Of a stretch of DNA of 64,000 nucleotides, positions 49,501 to 59,799 are shown in pieces; position 1 is the stretch's first letter; each line of letters opens with the position of its first letter. The notes under the pieces were generated by a model that was not told the DNA's origin, did not search any database, and worked only from the letters and a program-made list of their open reading frames with translations. Source of the DNA: Crossaster papposus. Lineage: Eukaryota; Echinodermata; Asteroidea; Velatida; Solasteridae. The stretch covers positions 62,001 to 126,000 of the forward strand of contig JBAIAA010000743.1 of the NCBI GenBank assembly GCA_037893245.1, read 5' to 3'. The translations under genes and the position numbers were made by a program.

Positions 49501-51803
49501 TTCTAAAGAATGAACCAAAAACCTAACCAAATTCAAAGGTTCTTAAAAATATAAGCGAATCTAAAGGCCTTTTCGAATCCTTGGCTTCGTCCTCGTCTTG
49601 GGCTTAAGGTGTTTTTAAGCTCCCAACTGCGAGAACTCCAGCCACATTCCTGTTGTGCTTCGGAAACATTAAATTGCTTGATATGAACCAAAGAGTTTAA
49701 ATATTTCCATTTGCTTCCATTTCTATTTGCCTCTTAATGATTCATATCTGAGACAAAGCCTTGTCCAAAGACGAAGCAAAGGTTTCGAAAAACCCCTATG
49801 TTACAGAATTTAAGAAACTTTGGGTGGTGGGGGTTTAGGGCATATCTGCTATCATTCATAACAAAAAAATGAAATCTCACCTTAAAGACTCTTTTGCCGG
49901 CTGGCGTTTGGCTTTTCCCTCGGCATACGGGTCCTTCTTGCCTGTGTAGGCATAGTAGGAATGGTGCCACTCGATGGGTCTGGGGAAGGGAAGGGGTCGA
50001 CTGGCCGAGATTTCCTGCAGGTCGTTGGTGGACAGGCTGCATGTCTCCAGGATGTTGTTGACTGTGGCGTAGATGTCTCTGTTGAGCAGGCTGATCGTGA
50101 CTGACCGGAAGACCGAGTGACCTGTGTGGAGCCCCCAATTTATTTTAAAAGTTGAACAAAGAAATTGTCATAAGTTCGTGTTGGGTTCGATTTTGCGCCA
50201 AGTGTGATCTGGGGCCAATTTCATTGAGCTGCTAAGCACCCAAAAAATAGCTGATCATAAAAATTTCTCTTTGGCAAAAACAGGATTTTCAGGTGATGAA
50301 TATTGTTTGTGACTGGTATTTAGCTGGAATTTGCTCAGCATGAAAAGCACATGGAGTTTTGGCTAGTATTAGTAAGCTGTTTTTACTGAGCAAGTTTGTT
50401 TGTACTATGCAAGTGTTTGTGCTTAGCAGCTCCATGAAATTGCCCCTTGGTCTTACCTCGCTGGGAGGACTGTTCCCTTTGGCTGTTGCGCAGGTAGAAG
50501 GTGAGATCCTTGGGTGTCACCTGCGCCGCTTCATCTCGGATGGTCTCTAGGTGTGCATACAGCTGCTTCAGAGAATGCTCGTTAACAGCCTCCCAACAGA
50601 CAATCAAAATAAGAATTTGTTGATGACCACCATCTTTTACAATGTTTTCAGAAACACAAACAAGGGAATTGCTACTCAATCCAACAGGACCCACAGATAT
50701 ATAAAATAGTTGGATTCTGTTGGATTTATAACAGGGCCAGGCAAGGTAAGATTTGTTCATTCTGTTCTGTTTTCCAGTGAAGCTCTGGCTCTTACAACAC
50801 AATTTTTACTATTCCTTCAAAATCCATATCTTGAATTTTGATTCAGTGAATCTTTTTATTCAGTGACTTACTCTTTCCTTGGGATGCTGGCCGAAGAAAT
50901 CTGGATGGACAGCAAAGATGAATGGTCTCAAAACCTCCGCCGTCTGGGAACTGGTCAGAAACCAGCGGTGGAAGCTGAACGGCAGGTGAAGAAATGAACT
51001 CCTGTTGGGTTAAAGGTACTTTAGGTAGTAAGAGCAGATTTTTGGACCGGGGGGAGGGGGGGGGGGGGTCTAACTACTCGCTATTACTTTATTAGGCTCG
51101 TATTATTTTTGAGTTAATATTCAGATTCCAAGAAGCAATGATCCTGAAGTTGAATACGGTGTTTGCCTTTTTTGTGCATTGGTGCCATGTGCAATTTATG
51201 GAAAACACACGTGTATCGTCAGACCCTCTAAATCCACGCGGTCCCATTTCTACGCATTCACATTCAATTTACGTTTGCAACACGCGCGCGTGCATGAGCT
51301 TTAGGTGCGCAGATTACGGAGGGTCGAGGATACATTAAATTAAAACGACAGAAAAAAACCATTCGTACACGTCATGTCCAATGACGAAAACAACCACATT
51401 TTTTTTCTTGGAAACAGTAAAGACATTAGGTTGGTTTCCTTTTAACTATGTTTAAAATACCTCAACCTCAACTCGCTGCCCCCCCCCCCCACCCCCCCCC
51501 CCCGACCTCCGACCTCCTCAACATTCCTCTACCTACCCCTAACATCCCCCCACGCCTTTTTAAGTTGTAACGTTATTATATTATTAACGTTAACGCAATC
51601 CTTAACACAACAGGCAATCTTTTTTCAATGTTTTGCCTGTTAATTGTTGTTTAAACCCGGCCCCATGGAGGAATAAGAACCTCACTGCTCCCCCCCCCCC
51701 CCCATGAATCAAAAGTTTGGCGTGCAAAAAAAACATCATTTTTAATTATCAATAATATAAACGAAAATTTACCTCACCTGCTTGATTGAAATAGTCTGAA
51801 CAT
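46536..51803 (-). CDS. TCAIM: TCAIM (T-cell activation inhibitor, mitochondrial) orthologue, nine coding exons
   Basis: Coding exons, complement, 5' to 3': 51778-51803, 50872-51001, 50457-50589, 49881-50121, 49282-49502, 48511-48602, 47875-48134, 47293-47424 and 46536-46770. All junctions are GT-AG, phases agree throughout, and the total is 1470 nt or 489 residues plus stop, against about 496 in human TCAIM. Conserved landmarks are LRPFIFAVHPDFFGQHP near the N-terminus, TISLLNRDIYATV, PIEWHHSYYAYTGKKDP, GHVMLSTKNV, LLGGSMRL and the C-terminus GELCIPWNWKD, each matching the vertebrate protein. The first exon supplies only MFRLFQSS plus two bases of the next codon. The first ~30 residues are rich in R, S and F with no acids, which suits a mitochondrial targeting peptide. 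The HPD in the first conserved block is the signature tripeptide of J-domain co-chaperones. Vertebrate TCAIM is mitochondrial and is reported to affect mitochondrial metabolism and T-cell activation. The immune role should not be assumed in an invertebrate. Confidence 0.95.
46991..47230 (+). mobile_element. TTAA-flanked MITE family 1 in the last TCAIM intron
   Basis: The ends are CCAGTTCGCGCCGG and CCGGCGCGAACTGG. The right flank is TTAA (47231-47234) and the left is TTAT (46987-46990), probably a mutated TTAA. It is 240 bp and non-coding, 62 bp from the penultimate TCAIM coding exon. Confidence 0.9.
48299..48371 (-). mobile_element. tRNA-derived SINE fragment in a TCAIM intron
   Basis: Read on the minus strand, the segment has a tRNA-like head: GCTAGCCCAAGTG, then GATTGGTAAGACATCTGC resembling an A-box region, and GTGGGTTCAAGTC, a good B-box (GGTTCRANYCC type). 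No full cloverleaf can be drawn, so I regard it as a SINE head and not a working tRNA gene. The flank has ACACTTGAGTATACAGTGT. Confidence 0.5.
48773..48840 (+). mobile_element. tRNA-derived SINE fragment, second copy
   Basis: GTAGCTCGGTGGTCAAGTGG looks like a tRNA A-box region, followed by CAAGACATGTGCACC and an eroded B-box AATTTCAAAAGAATCCC. The nearby CACTGAATACTCAGTGTTG is similar to sequence next to the 48.3-kb copy. It lies in the TCAIM intron between 48602 and 49282. It is not a functional tRNA gene. Confidence 0.45.
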
Positions 51804-51819
51804 GTCCACACTAAAATGC

Positions 51820-52030
51820 TACATTATGGTTCAAGTCCAAGGTGACTTTACGAATATTATTTTTAATTCCTAATCAGACTCCACCACCACGCGTATCTTT
51901 TTGTTGATCGCCGATGCCAGATTCGACCGGCGCGGCGCGCACGGTATCCGGGGCCGGTTGGGTCCGGCCGCCGGCTGCTGATCTAGCTCTGTGCATGCGA
52001 CGTCTTGTTTATATTAGTGAGCCCTCTCTT
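51820..52030 (-). promoter_or_regulatory. Candidate TCAIM promoter, GC-rich island
   Basis: A CpG-rich patch (GACCGGCGCGGCGCGCACGG, then GGCCGGTTGGGTCCGGCCGCC) lies 80-180 bp upstream of the TCAIM ATG in an otherwise AT-rich region. Position and composition fit a TATA-less promoter and 5' UTR. The transcription start cannot be read from the sequence. Confidence 0.45.
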
Positions 52031-53369
52031 GACAGTTTTGACGGATAACGGTCAAAAAGCCGGTGTCATATGAAAATCAGACTCATGAAAATCGAACAAT
52101 TTGTTTCTATTACGAGTCCAGAATTTCAAGGAAATGTCGTGATAACAACACTTTGATAACTAATTTCCCCTTAACATTCTCAACCCAATATTTGTTAATG
52201 CAGCTGATAAAACTGATTTGTAATGTACATGTATTAATAATGCTTTCAAGGTGGGGGTAACTCCCCCCCCACCCCCCCCCCCAGCCCAGCCAGCCAACCA
52301 ATAAATAACCAAACAACTCCAACAAATAAATAATCCCAAACCAGCCTTGGAAAATTGATTGCGTTTAACATTTATTTATTTTTCTGATTCAAGGGAAACT
52401 AGGCAAATACCAATAAAATTAAATGAATCAAGAAAGAATAACATTTCATTGTTAATACATAAAGTGGAGATTACAAGAGCAAAAGGGTCCTACCATTAAC
52501 CTCATTAAAAAAAATTAAAAACTTCAACATTCCAAAAAATTTATCAAATTAATTAGGAGCTCTATCAGCCTTTCCACATCCCAACAAATGAAGTAAAACT
52601 AACATCTTTGTTTCTTGGAATTAACTGAAAGAATGCCAAAGAACTTCAGTAAATTTTCTAGTTCCTCAAGGTTACATTGCATTATATGTAAACTATAAAT
52701 ATCTTGTGATGACGCACAAGACATTCACCTTAACTTGTTCTTATTTTATGATTAACACATTGCAATGAGCATACTTTAAGTCCGAGAACAAGACAAGAAA
52801 AAAAACTGTTAATAATATACATGTTCATGTTTTCCTGTACTGTAGTATATTTCTGTTGTTATTTACATTCATTTGTGATATTTATGTTAAACCCGTCATG
52901 TTGTGAACGTTCAGGTTTTGAACATTTTCAAACTCAACAAAGAAAATATTTAATGTTCGATGTGATGTTGAAAAACAGAAATAAGCCTAGCCCATAACTG
53001 AGATTTTGTCTCAAATTTATATGAAATTATTTACAATGTGAAGAGTTGTTGTCATCGCATTTAAAGATTAATATGAAACCATATACACTAAATCTGTACA
53101 CGTACTGTTCATGTATACAGTACATGAATGCCTCTAACCCAGCCAGGTGCAATACAGTGCATCACTCAGCTATCAACTAGTGCATAAACTGCCAATAATA
53201 AAAAAACAATGCTGAGTAAATTTCTGAGAAAGTCCATTAAATAGGGTGCCCGTTGGATTTAAGTATTTTCCTTTATGAACACATTTTGTCAACTTTCAAA
53301 ATCTATGGGAGCTAATACATGTATCAACCCTCCACATTCCAACTGCGTTATATTTGTATAATGTAATTT
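52031..53369 (-). other. Spacer and probable 3' UTR of the six-finger C2H2 gene
   Basis: AT-rich DNA with no coding region. It has a C-rich run at about 52265-52283. Overlapping AATAAA words on the minus strand at 52371-52380 are the best candidate poly(A) signals for the gene that ends at 53370, which would give a ~1-kb 3' UTR. Confidence 0.4.
52371..52380 (-). terminator. Candidate poly(A) signals (AATAAATAAA)
   Basis: Two overlapping AATAAA hexamers on the minus strand, about 1 kb beyond the stop codon of the six-finger gene and 570 bp before the TCAIM ATG. This is plausible but rests on the hexamers and position only. Confidence 0.35.
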
Positions 53370-54314
53370 CTAAGCACGACTCGTAGATGTTTCAAGAACT
53401 GTATCTGCCTCCTGTGATACTGCCCCCTCATCTAAGCCTTCTCCAGACATGTTAAGCTCAATATTCTGCTGGATTTCCTCCAAAGTTTCATCTATACCGG
53501 GTGCAACTGTGACAACGGTGACAGTCATAGTGCCTTCTTCGTTCTGCATAATCTGCAGTGTTTCGTCTGCTGAGCTACACTGCATGGCATTGCGGATGGC
53601 TGCTGCATCAGCTTCCGTCAGCTCCAAGGTGTTGCCGTGCTCATCAACGATTTGGTACTGCTCTTCAAGCAGCTTCTTTGGAGCTGCCGAGGTCACACGG
53701 TCTTCCACAAAATCTCCGGACATATTGATGTCGTGCTTATAGAAGAGGTGATTGAGGAGGCTGGTCTTGTTCTTGTAGGTTCTCTGGCAGGCACTGCATC
53801 TCGACGGATTGTGCTTGTTGTGCAGACCCATGTGGAGGATAATCTTGTCCTTATACTTAGATGAGAAGGCGCACTCCAGGCACTGGTAGCGGTACATATC
53901 AGTGTGGGCCTTCTGATGCTGCAGCAGGCTATAGCGGTCTTCAAAAGCAGCCTGGCAGATGACGCAGACCAACTTCTCATCAGCCTTGCTGTGCATGAGG
54001 TTGCTGTGATGCTGGACATCTGAAGGCATGCTAAAGGTGGCGTCGCAGTGGGGGCATTTGTGCTTGGAGTGCAGCACCGTGTGCTTCCACAGATGCTCCT
54101 TCAGGCTGCTCTTCTGGGTGAAGCTCTGGTCACACATGGCACACAGGTACGGCTTCTCCCCAGTGTGAATGCGCATGTGGCGGTTCATCGGATAACCCTT
54201 GAAGCAGCTGAAGTCGCAGAAGGCACACTTGATTTTCTCCCTGGGCTGTTTCTTGCCGAGGGCCTTCTTGGGCTTCTTGGGTTTCTGTCCGTTGGCAGGC
54301 TGAATCTCACTCAT
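53370..54314 (-). CDS. Six-finger C2H2 zinc-finger protein (paralogue of the 62.6-kb gene)
   Basis: A complete 314-residue reading frame in one exon. The exon starts at a strong acceptor (TTTTTCCAG|GTTATTG, base 54433), an in-frame TAA lies between the acceptor and the ATG, and so MSEIQ is the true start. A K/P-rich N-terminus (residues 10-27) is followed by six C2H2 fingers at about 30-50, 58-78, 87-108, 117-137, 145-165 and 173-194. Only fingers 1-2 are joined by a classical TGEKPY linker. Residues 218-290 begin EEQYQIVDEHGNTLELTE and align with the C-terminal half of the gene ending at 62626. Finger 2 (SFTQKSSLKEHLWKH) is almost identical to its counterpart there. It is probably a nuclear DNA-binding protein. 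A ZFP64-type relationship is possible but I would not assign the name. Confidence 0.92.
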   Translation of the reverse strand: MSEIQPANGQKPKKPKKALGKKQPREKIKCAFCDFSCFKGYPMNRHMRIHTGEKPYLCAMCDQSFTQKSSLKEHLWKHTVLHSKHKCPHCDATFSMPSDVQHHSNLMHSKADEKLVCVICQAAFEDRYSLLQHQKAHTDMYRYQCLECAFSSKYKDKIILHMGLHNKHNPSRCSACQRTYKNKTSLLNHLFYKHDINMSGDFVEDRVTSAAPKKLLEEQYQIVDEHGNTLELTEADAAAIRNAMQCSSADETLQIMQNEEGTMTVTVVTVAPGIDETLEEIQQNIELNMSGEGLDEGAVSQEADTVLETSTSRA

Positions 54315-54432
54315 TTTGCTTAAATTCCAATTTCTAAACAGTTGATTTTTTTTTGAAAACTGTTTAAAATGTTACCAAGTCTCAGACAATATTCATTGAC
54401 GCTACAGACTTTTGCTTGAGGAATGTCAATAA

Positions 54433-55310
54433 CCTGGAAAAAGAAGAGACAAAAAGAATAACAACTTACTCCTTTAATTGAGTACAATGGGTCGCATGAA
54501 TACATAATAGCATGTGCTTTTACTAGCACATGTATGAATAAAAATGAAGCAAAAGGTTTTAATGCAAAGTAATTGCTAAAGACTAAAAGCAATTACTTTC
54601 CAACATTTGCTAGATCATTAGTATTTGCTCCATTTGGTATAAATAAAAATGAGTAAATGCTTTAGATTTGCAGTATTTACTCGTCATTTTTCAAGGTTGA
54701 GTCGGGGCTACCTTGAAAAAAAAAAAAAAATACAAGTATGCAAAAAATAAGCTTTTCTATATGTGGTTAGGCATGAAAGGTATGAACATGAAAGATAGAG
54801 TGTCTAGGATCAAAATACAAGCAGCTGTACTGGGTTTGGGGAAAGAAATGAGAGAGACAGATGGCCGATCATTTTTGCAACATTCTGGGGATAGAAAGGG
54901 GCTGCCCGACTGCAAAGCAGCAAGTTTAGGTTCTAACACCCCCATCAGCTTACGAGCATGTACATGCGTGTGGCTGTAAGTACATGCACATGTATGCGTG
55001 TGGCTGTACGTAATATGTATGCGTGGAATTTTATTCTACTTTAAAATAAGTTCAAATTTTGATCAAATCTTGTTTACAGTTGTTAGTCAGCTTGATGCAT
55101 AATCAAGGTAGTACTTTAGACTAACGGAAGGTAGCACACAAGCTTTCGCAGCTACAGCTACTCCATCAAATGCATCTGCATAATTTTGGGCACTTTCTAA
55201 GACGAAGTGTCCCTTCAACTTTCAAAATATTTACTTACCTTTTAGTTGCCATCATGTAAAATAAAATCTCATAAGCAGTATAGTCTCACCTTTTTTTGAT
55301 TTTACTGATC
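54433..55310. other. Intergenic or intronic spacer between C2H2 and FLYWCH genes
   Basis: It contains two consensus 5' splice donors on the minus strand shortly after the FLYWCH stop codon: AAAAG|GTGAGA (exon end 55290) and AAAAG|GTAAGTA (exon end 55239). They face the acceptor at 54434. An AATAAA on the minus strand at 55030-55035 is the alternative 3' end of the FLYWCH transcript. No coding region is recognised. Confidence 0.55.
55030..55035 (-). terminator. Candidate poly(A) signal of the FLYWCH gene
   Basis: AATAAA on the minus strand, about 275 nt past the TAA stop at 55311. It is the nearest downstream hexamer. Use of this site would compete with splicing from the donors at 55290 and 55239. 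Confidence 0.4.
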
Positions 55311-56756
55311 TTATTCACTACTACTGTTATCACTATCACTGTTGCCAAAGTCGCCTGCAGGCCAGATACCTGTACCATCTGGGTGAAATCTAGCCAAGCC
55401 AAGTAGGACATCCTTGAAGTACATTTTTTTTTTCCCCTCTCGTGCCCTGTAGGCCATCCGAGCCAGGTTGACGGGACTCAATACAGCAACAGTAGGCTCC
55501 TCCGATACCTGCTGAGTAAGGACCTGGCTGACTATTTCCTTAGTAGGCTGGGAGAAGTTTTCAATTGCTCTGGCCTTGATTGCCGCCTTCACAATCGATT
55601 TGACCACGGCCCCGGGCTCTGGGGCATGGGTGTGCTGGTGTGGACCTGGCGTGATTGCCCCATCGCACTCCTTGAGATACACCGGACAGTGTGTCTTCTT
55701 GTTTCGGACAGTGCACTGCCAGTCCACACCTTTCTTGCGCATTCGCTTAACATTGTACATGAAGCCCTGGCTGTCAACGAGTCGTGGGCGACAGCGCTGG
55801 GACGACGACTGAAGAAAGCGATACCCTGCTGCTTGAGCCTCCTCACTCAACCTGTTTGTCTGAATCTCATCAGAGGCCAGCAGTGCAGCAGGTGGTTTAG
55901 ATGGTTTCACAGCACTTCCTTCATTAACAATGTCCCAAGCTTGCTCGGCGATGCTCTTCTTTGGCATTCTTTTGGCTTTAGGAAACTTCTGCACACTTGG
56001 AACCATTTCCCCTTGTATGCCCCCTTCATGATTGTGCGGATTGGTACCATGTGCAAACTGTTCCTTAATCTGTCTGATGACGGCCGGACATTTGGTGGTC
56101 GAGTCCCTTAAGATGCACTTCCAGCTGGTGACTTCGTTTCGGACTCGCTTGATGCTGTACGTGTATCCATTGCGATGGTCAACAAGTCGAGGCTTTTGAT
56201 AATTCACAATGTTCTGTAGCTTAGCCAACTTCTTATATTTCTTGCCCTTGATATCAGGTATTTCGGCTTTCATGGAAGACAACATTCCCTTCGTCATCTT
56301 GACAGCCTTTTTTGGTTTCTTTTTGGTCTTGGATTTGGCACCTGTGCTGTCTGTGACGTCCACTTTATCTAATTGCGGCTCAGCCATGTGGAGGTGCGGC
56401 TGGGGTCCAGGAGTGAAACCTCCGTTTTTCTGTTTGACGCCAGCGCGGCAGGCGATGTTCTTCCCTCTTGCTGTACACTGCCAGTCTGTGACGCCATGCG
56501 CTCGTACACGTTTTACATTGTACACATACCCCAGGGCATCCACGAGTTTGGGTTTGCAGATGCGTTTGTACTCTTTGTTAGATCTCCTCCGTTTGACCGG
56601 CGTCAAAGATGCCTGCTGGCCAGGACCCACCATCGGTGGCCCCGGAAGGACAAATGTATCCTCTGTAAAATCTACGCTAATGTTTGATTCTGTTATCTCT
56701 ATGACTTGCTGTATCAACAGTTCTTGCATGGCAGTCTGCTCCATTTCCGTGGCCAT
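55311..56756 (-). CDS. Triple FLYWCH-type zinc-finger protein
   Basis: A complete 481-residue frame in one exon. The ATG lies in ACCATGG with an in-frame TAG upstream, and the exon begins at an acceptor (GCTCTTTTCAG|AAAC, base 56859), so a non-coding 5' exon exists. Three FLYWCH-type domains occur at about 66-123, 188-243 and 323-377. Each has KPRLVD or similar, G-Y-x-Y-x-[VI]-KR-[VM]-R, W-x-C, a second Cys exactly eight residues later (C94/C103, C214/C223, C348/C357) and a closing H-x-H (121/123, 241/243, 375/377). Linkers are Lys-rich (KTKKKPKKAVK), and the tail is acidic and Ser-rich. FLYWCH fingers bind DNA or proteins in metazoan chromatin factors such as FLYWCH1 and Drosophila mod(mdg4) isoforms, and are also found in proteins from Mutator-like transposons. 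No transposase is seen here. It lies between two paralogous C2H2 genes on the same strand. Confidence 0.9.
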   Translation of the reverse strand: MATEMEQTAMQELLIQQVIEITESNISVDFTEDTFVLPGPPMVGPGQQASLTPVKRRRSNKEYKRICKPKLVDALGYVYNVKRVRAHGVTDWQCTARGKNIACRAGVKQKNGGFTPGPQPHLHMAEPQLDKVDVTDSTGAKSKTKKKPKKAVKMTKGMLSSMKAEIPDIKGKKYKKLAKLQNIVNYQKPRLVDHRNGYTYSIKRVRNEVTSWKCILRDSTTKCPAVIRQIKEQFAHGTNPHNHEGGIQGEMVPSVQKFPKAKRMPKKSIAEQAWDIVNEGSAVKPSKPPAALLASDEIQTNRLSEEAQAAGYRFLQSSSQRCRPRLVDSQGFMYNVKRMRKKGVDWQCTVRNKKTHCPVYLKECDGAITPGPHQHTHAPEPGAVVKSIVKAAIKARAIENFSQPTKEIVSQVLTQQVSEEPTVAVLSPVNLARMAYRAREGKKKMYFKDVLLGLARFHPDGTGIWPAGDFGNSDSDNSSSE

Positions 56757-58764
56757 GGTAGGAAACTCGCCACTCTACCTCAGTTAGACCCTGTGGTTTA
56801 TTGACCGTTACACCAGGCAGGTGCCCACAAACGAAAGATCAAATGTCGAACAGTTGTTTCTGAAAAGAGCAGAAAAAAATTAAAAAGCTAGTCAATAAGA
56901 TTTCTTAGTTTTCCTCTTTTTTTTGTAAATCAGAAAACACGACTAGAAGATTGTTTTTCTTCGAAAGATCAAACCTTGCGAATTATGTACTATCAACATG
57001 TAATATCTTTGCACGACCGTTTGAATTGCATGAACCTCGACTGCAACGTTAACGCTGATGGGGTGGAATTTGGTTGCAAGTTCCATTCATATAATTCTCA
57101 TGGTCACCACTCGCTTGTCATTTGTCAAAGTACTTATCCTATATCTTCACTTAAATTGAATGATCTTTTCAGAAAAACTGTTCAACATGAAAACATAGCA
57201 AGTCTGTACTATACCAAGCTTAAGGTAGTTCACACTGTTAGCATGCATGGTTGTCACTTTGACAAACGATGCAGTTTGCTGGTGTGAAAAGGAACTCATA
57301 CAATACCCTGTGGGGGTTAGGGTTGATTTTGTAGTTTGCAGATCTTAAGTGCAAGAGTACTTTAAGCAAGAAGAAACGTGATCATGAAAAATGAAGGCGA
57401 ATCTTATTCACCGTCGAGATATTCTGCTCAAAGTGTTGTAAAGTCTATACTTGTACACTGTTTCCAACATTTTTCCCAAGACCCCTTGTCAATGGAGTAA
57501 AGTGATTGGGTGACTAGCAAAGATCTATGATGTTGGCATAGATTACCATGGCGATACGAGCAACAGAGGTGGGCATAATAAGCTCACTGAGGAAGTACAT
57601 CAGGCATCAGACTTATCTTGGCAGAGTCCAAACAGTATAGTCTATCATCAAAGAAACAGAAAATGAAGGACAGAAAGTTTATATCCGTAAGCATTTCTTG
57701 GTTCTTGCCCTCAAGAAATGCTACGCCATTTTATATGAAGAGTTTCTGCAGCATCCACTGTATTTGTCCAAATTATGTTCTCTTGTTTCAACTCATGTGT
57801 TCTTATGCAATGATTTCCCTAACATCACCCAATACAACTTAAGTAAACTATAGTATGAAGTACTCCTTGACACTGGTCTATGACTCGTGTAGTATTCAGT
57901 ATTACAGTGTACTATACCCCAAATGAATGGTTAGGAAGTTAATCAAATGAATACAGCTTTTCTGATCCATCAGAACAGTCGGCAGAGTGGTTTCAATGGT
58001 CAAGTGTAGAATGAAGATGGATGAAGATTATGCAGAGAGGAAATTTACAAGGTGTGATTAATAAATTGAAACGGCAACTATTTGCGTTCTTAGTCAACAC
58101 CTTTATCAAACGTAAACAGAGTGCTGTGGCAGAGAAAGCCAAAGCAGATGGGAAAATAGATTTTGGCTGAGATCTACTCGATCATCAAACAGGATAAAGT
58201 ACAGAGTGAACATTCATCCCACGACCAGTGTATTCACTGCTTGTGCAAACACTCACGGTAACAATGTCAAGTCATACATGCATATCATTATTATCGTAAC
58301 TGACGACATGTCCACATGATGTATCAGGTGGCCACCTTCCTCGACAAAATTATACTTGATGTATAGAGGAGGAATAGCCATCTACTGTAGGAATCAGTAT
58401 CAGTCTTTCCTGATGGAGCTGCCAGTTCAAGCAGAGGTTCCAATTTCACATATGGTTAAAAAGTCTAGGGCATCAAGGCAACGTAAAGATTCTTAGCTAC
58501 AAACCGTGGAAAAGGTGCAGTAAAGCGGCTGATATGGAATGCATCTCAACGTCAATACATGTCAATAATGCCCAATCATTACTCAATAAAAGAAAAAATA
58601 AATACATAAATAAACAGATTTGAATATAGTGTTCGTGTTGATCCTGCGAAAGTGTTACTTACCTGTATTGTGTTTCGTCATTTTTTTTCATTTATTATAT
58701 AATTCTTGTTTATTCTCGTGACTCATCTTGTTAGTGGTTTACTGTAGTGCTACAACTGTTTTAA

Positions 58765-58950
58765 GAGTAAAATACACAATTGGTAATTGCTTGAATTATT
58801 AGGAATGGGTGGATTTATTTGGGGGGTTGTATTTTATAATAAATATCTTGTAACTGATCCTGTTTTGAAGTTTTACAAACATGGATGCCGAGAAAAAAGC
58901 AAGAAAAACAGCGTTCGTTTTCAACCAACGGCGGGCTTGTTGCTCTGTTT
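58765..58950 (+). mobile_element. MITE family 2, 3'-truncated
   Basis: It starts GAGTAAAATACACAATTGG after the TTAA at 58761-58764 and continues through GGGTGGATTTATTTGGGG and GAAGTTTTACAAACATGGA as in the other copies. The right half and right terminus are missing, replaced by GC-rich sequence with three CGCGTACTG words. It is non-coding. Confidence 0.75.
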
Positions 58951-59799
58951 TGTTATCAGCCCGCGTACTGGAGACGGCTCGCGTACTGTACTGCGAGACG
59001 GCCCGCGTACTACTGTATGATTGAGGCCTCGCAAGATGAAGCTGGTGTTTGGGAAACGGCCATCGAGTCTATATAGTTCATTCAACTTCGTTATCTACCA
59101 TCTTCAGTCGCGTTTGTGGAACGGGGATAGTTTTCACCTTTTTACAATTACAGAAATTGGGGGAGATTTCGACTGGTTTTATTGGCGCACCAGCTGGGTG
59201 AGTTAATAAAATACTAAAAACTAAATTGTTTGGAGGTAGACTGTGCAGCAGTTTGGGAGTAATTGGCCGTAGTTTGTGCATGGTTTTTATTGTTTAACGT
59301 TGTTATGTTAACCTGTAAAACCCCCCCTAACGTTCTGCCCTGTGTGGGCATCAAACGTAAACATTGGTTTGTTTTTCCGTCTTTTCTCGAGAATGGTAAG
59401 ATATAAGGTTAGTTTCCTTTCAACCAGATGTTTGAAATAGGATAACTAAGTTTAAGTAAAAAATCCAAAACATAAAATATTCGGGGATGTGAATATGTCA
59501 TGTGTCTGTGTGTCTGGACAAAACTTTGGCCAACTTTAACTTCAACATTTTCTAAAACATTTGGTATGGTTGAACCAAAATACCGTGTGTTAAAACCTCT
59601 CTATTTAAAAAAAAAGCACTTAAGCATTAAACTTTCATATTTTTGGCTAGTAACACAAACCTTTTCTTCACTATTTACAAGATGTTCACCGATGTATTTT
59701 CACGATTCTGCTCGTCTTGAACGAATCCGACCTGTACAAATTTCCCGATACTGTGTGGTTCCTTGTATCAGTGTATCGCCCTCCATCTGGAATACATTT

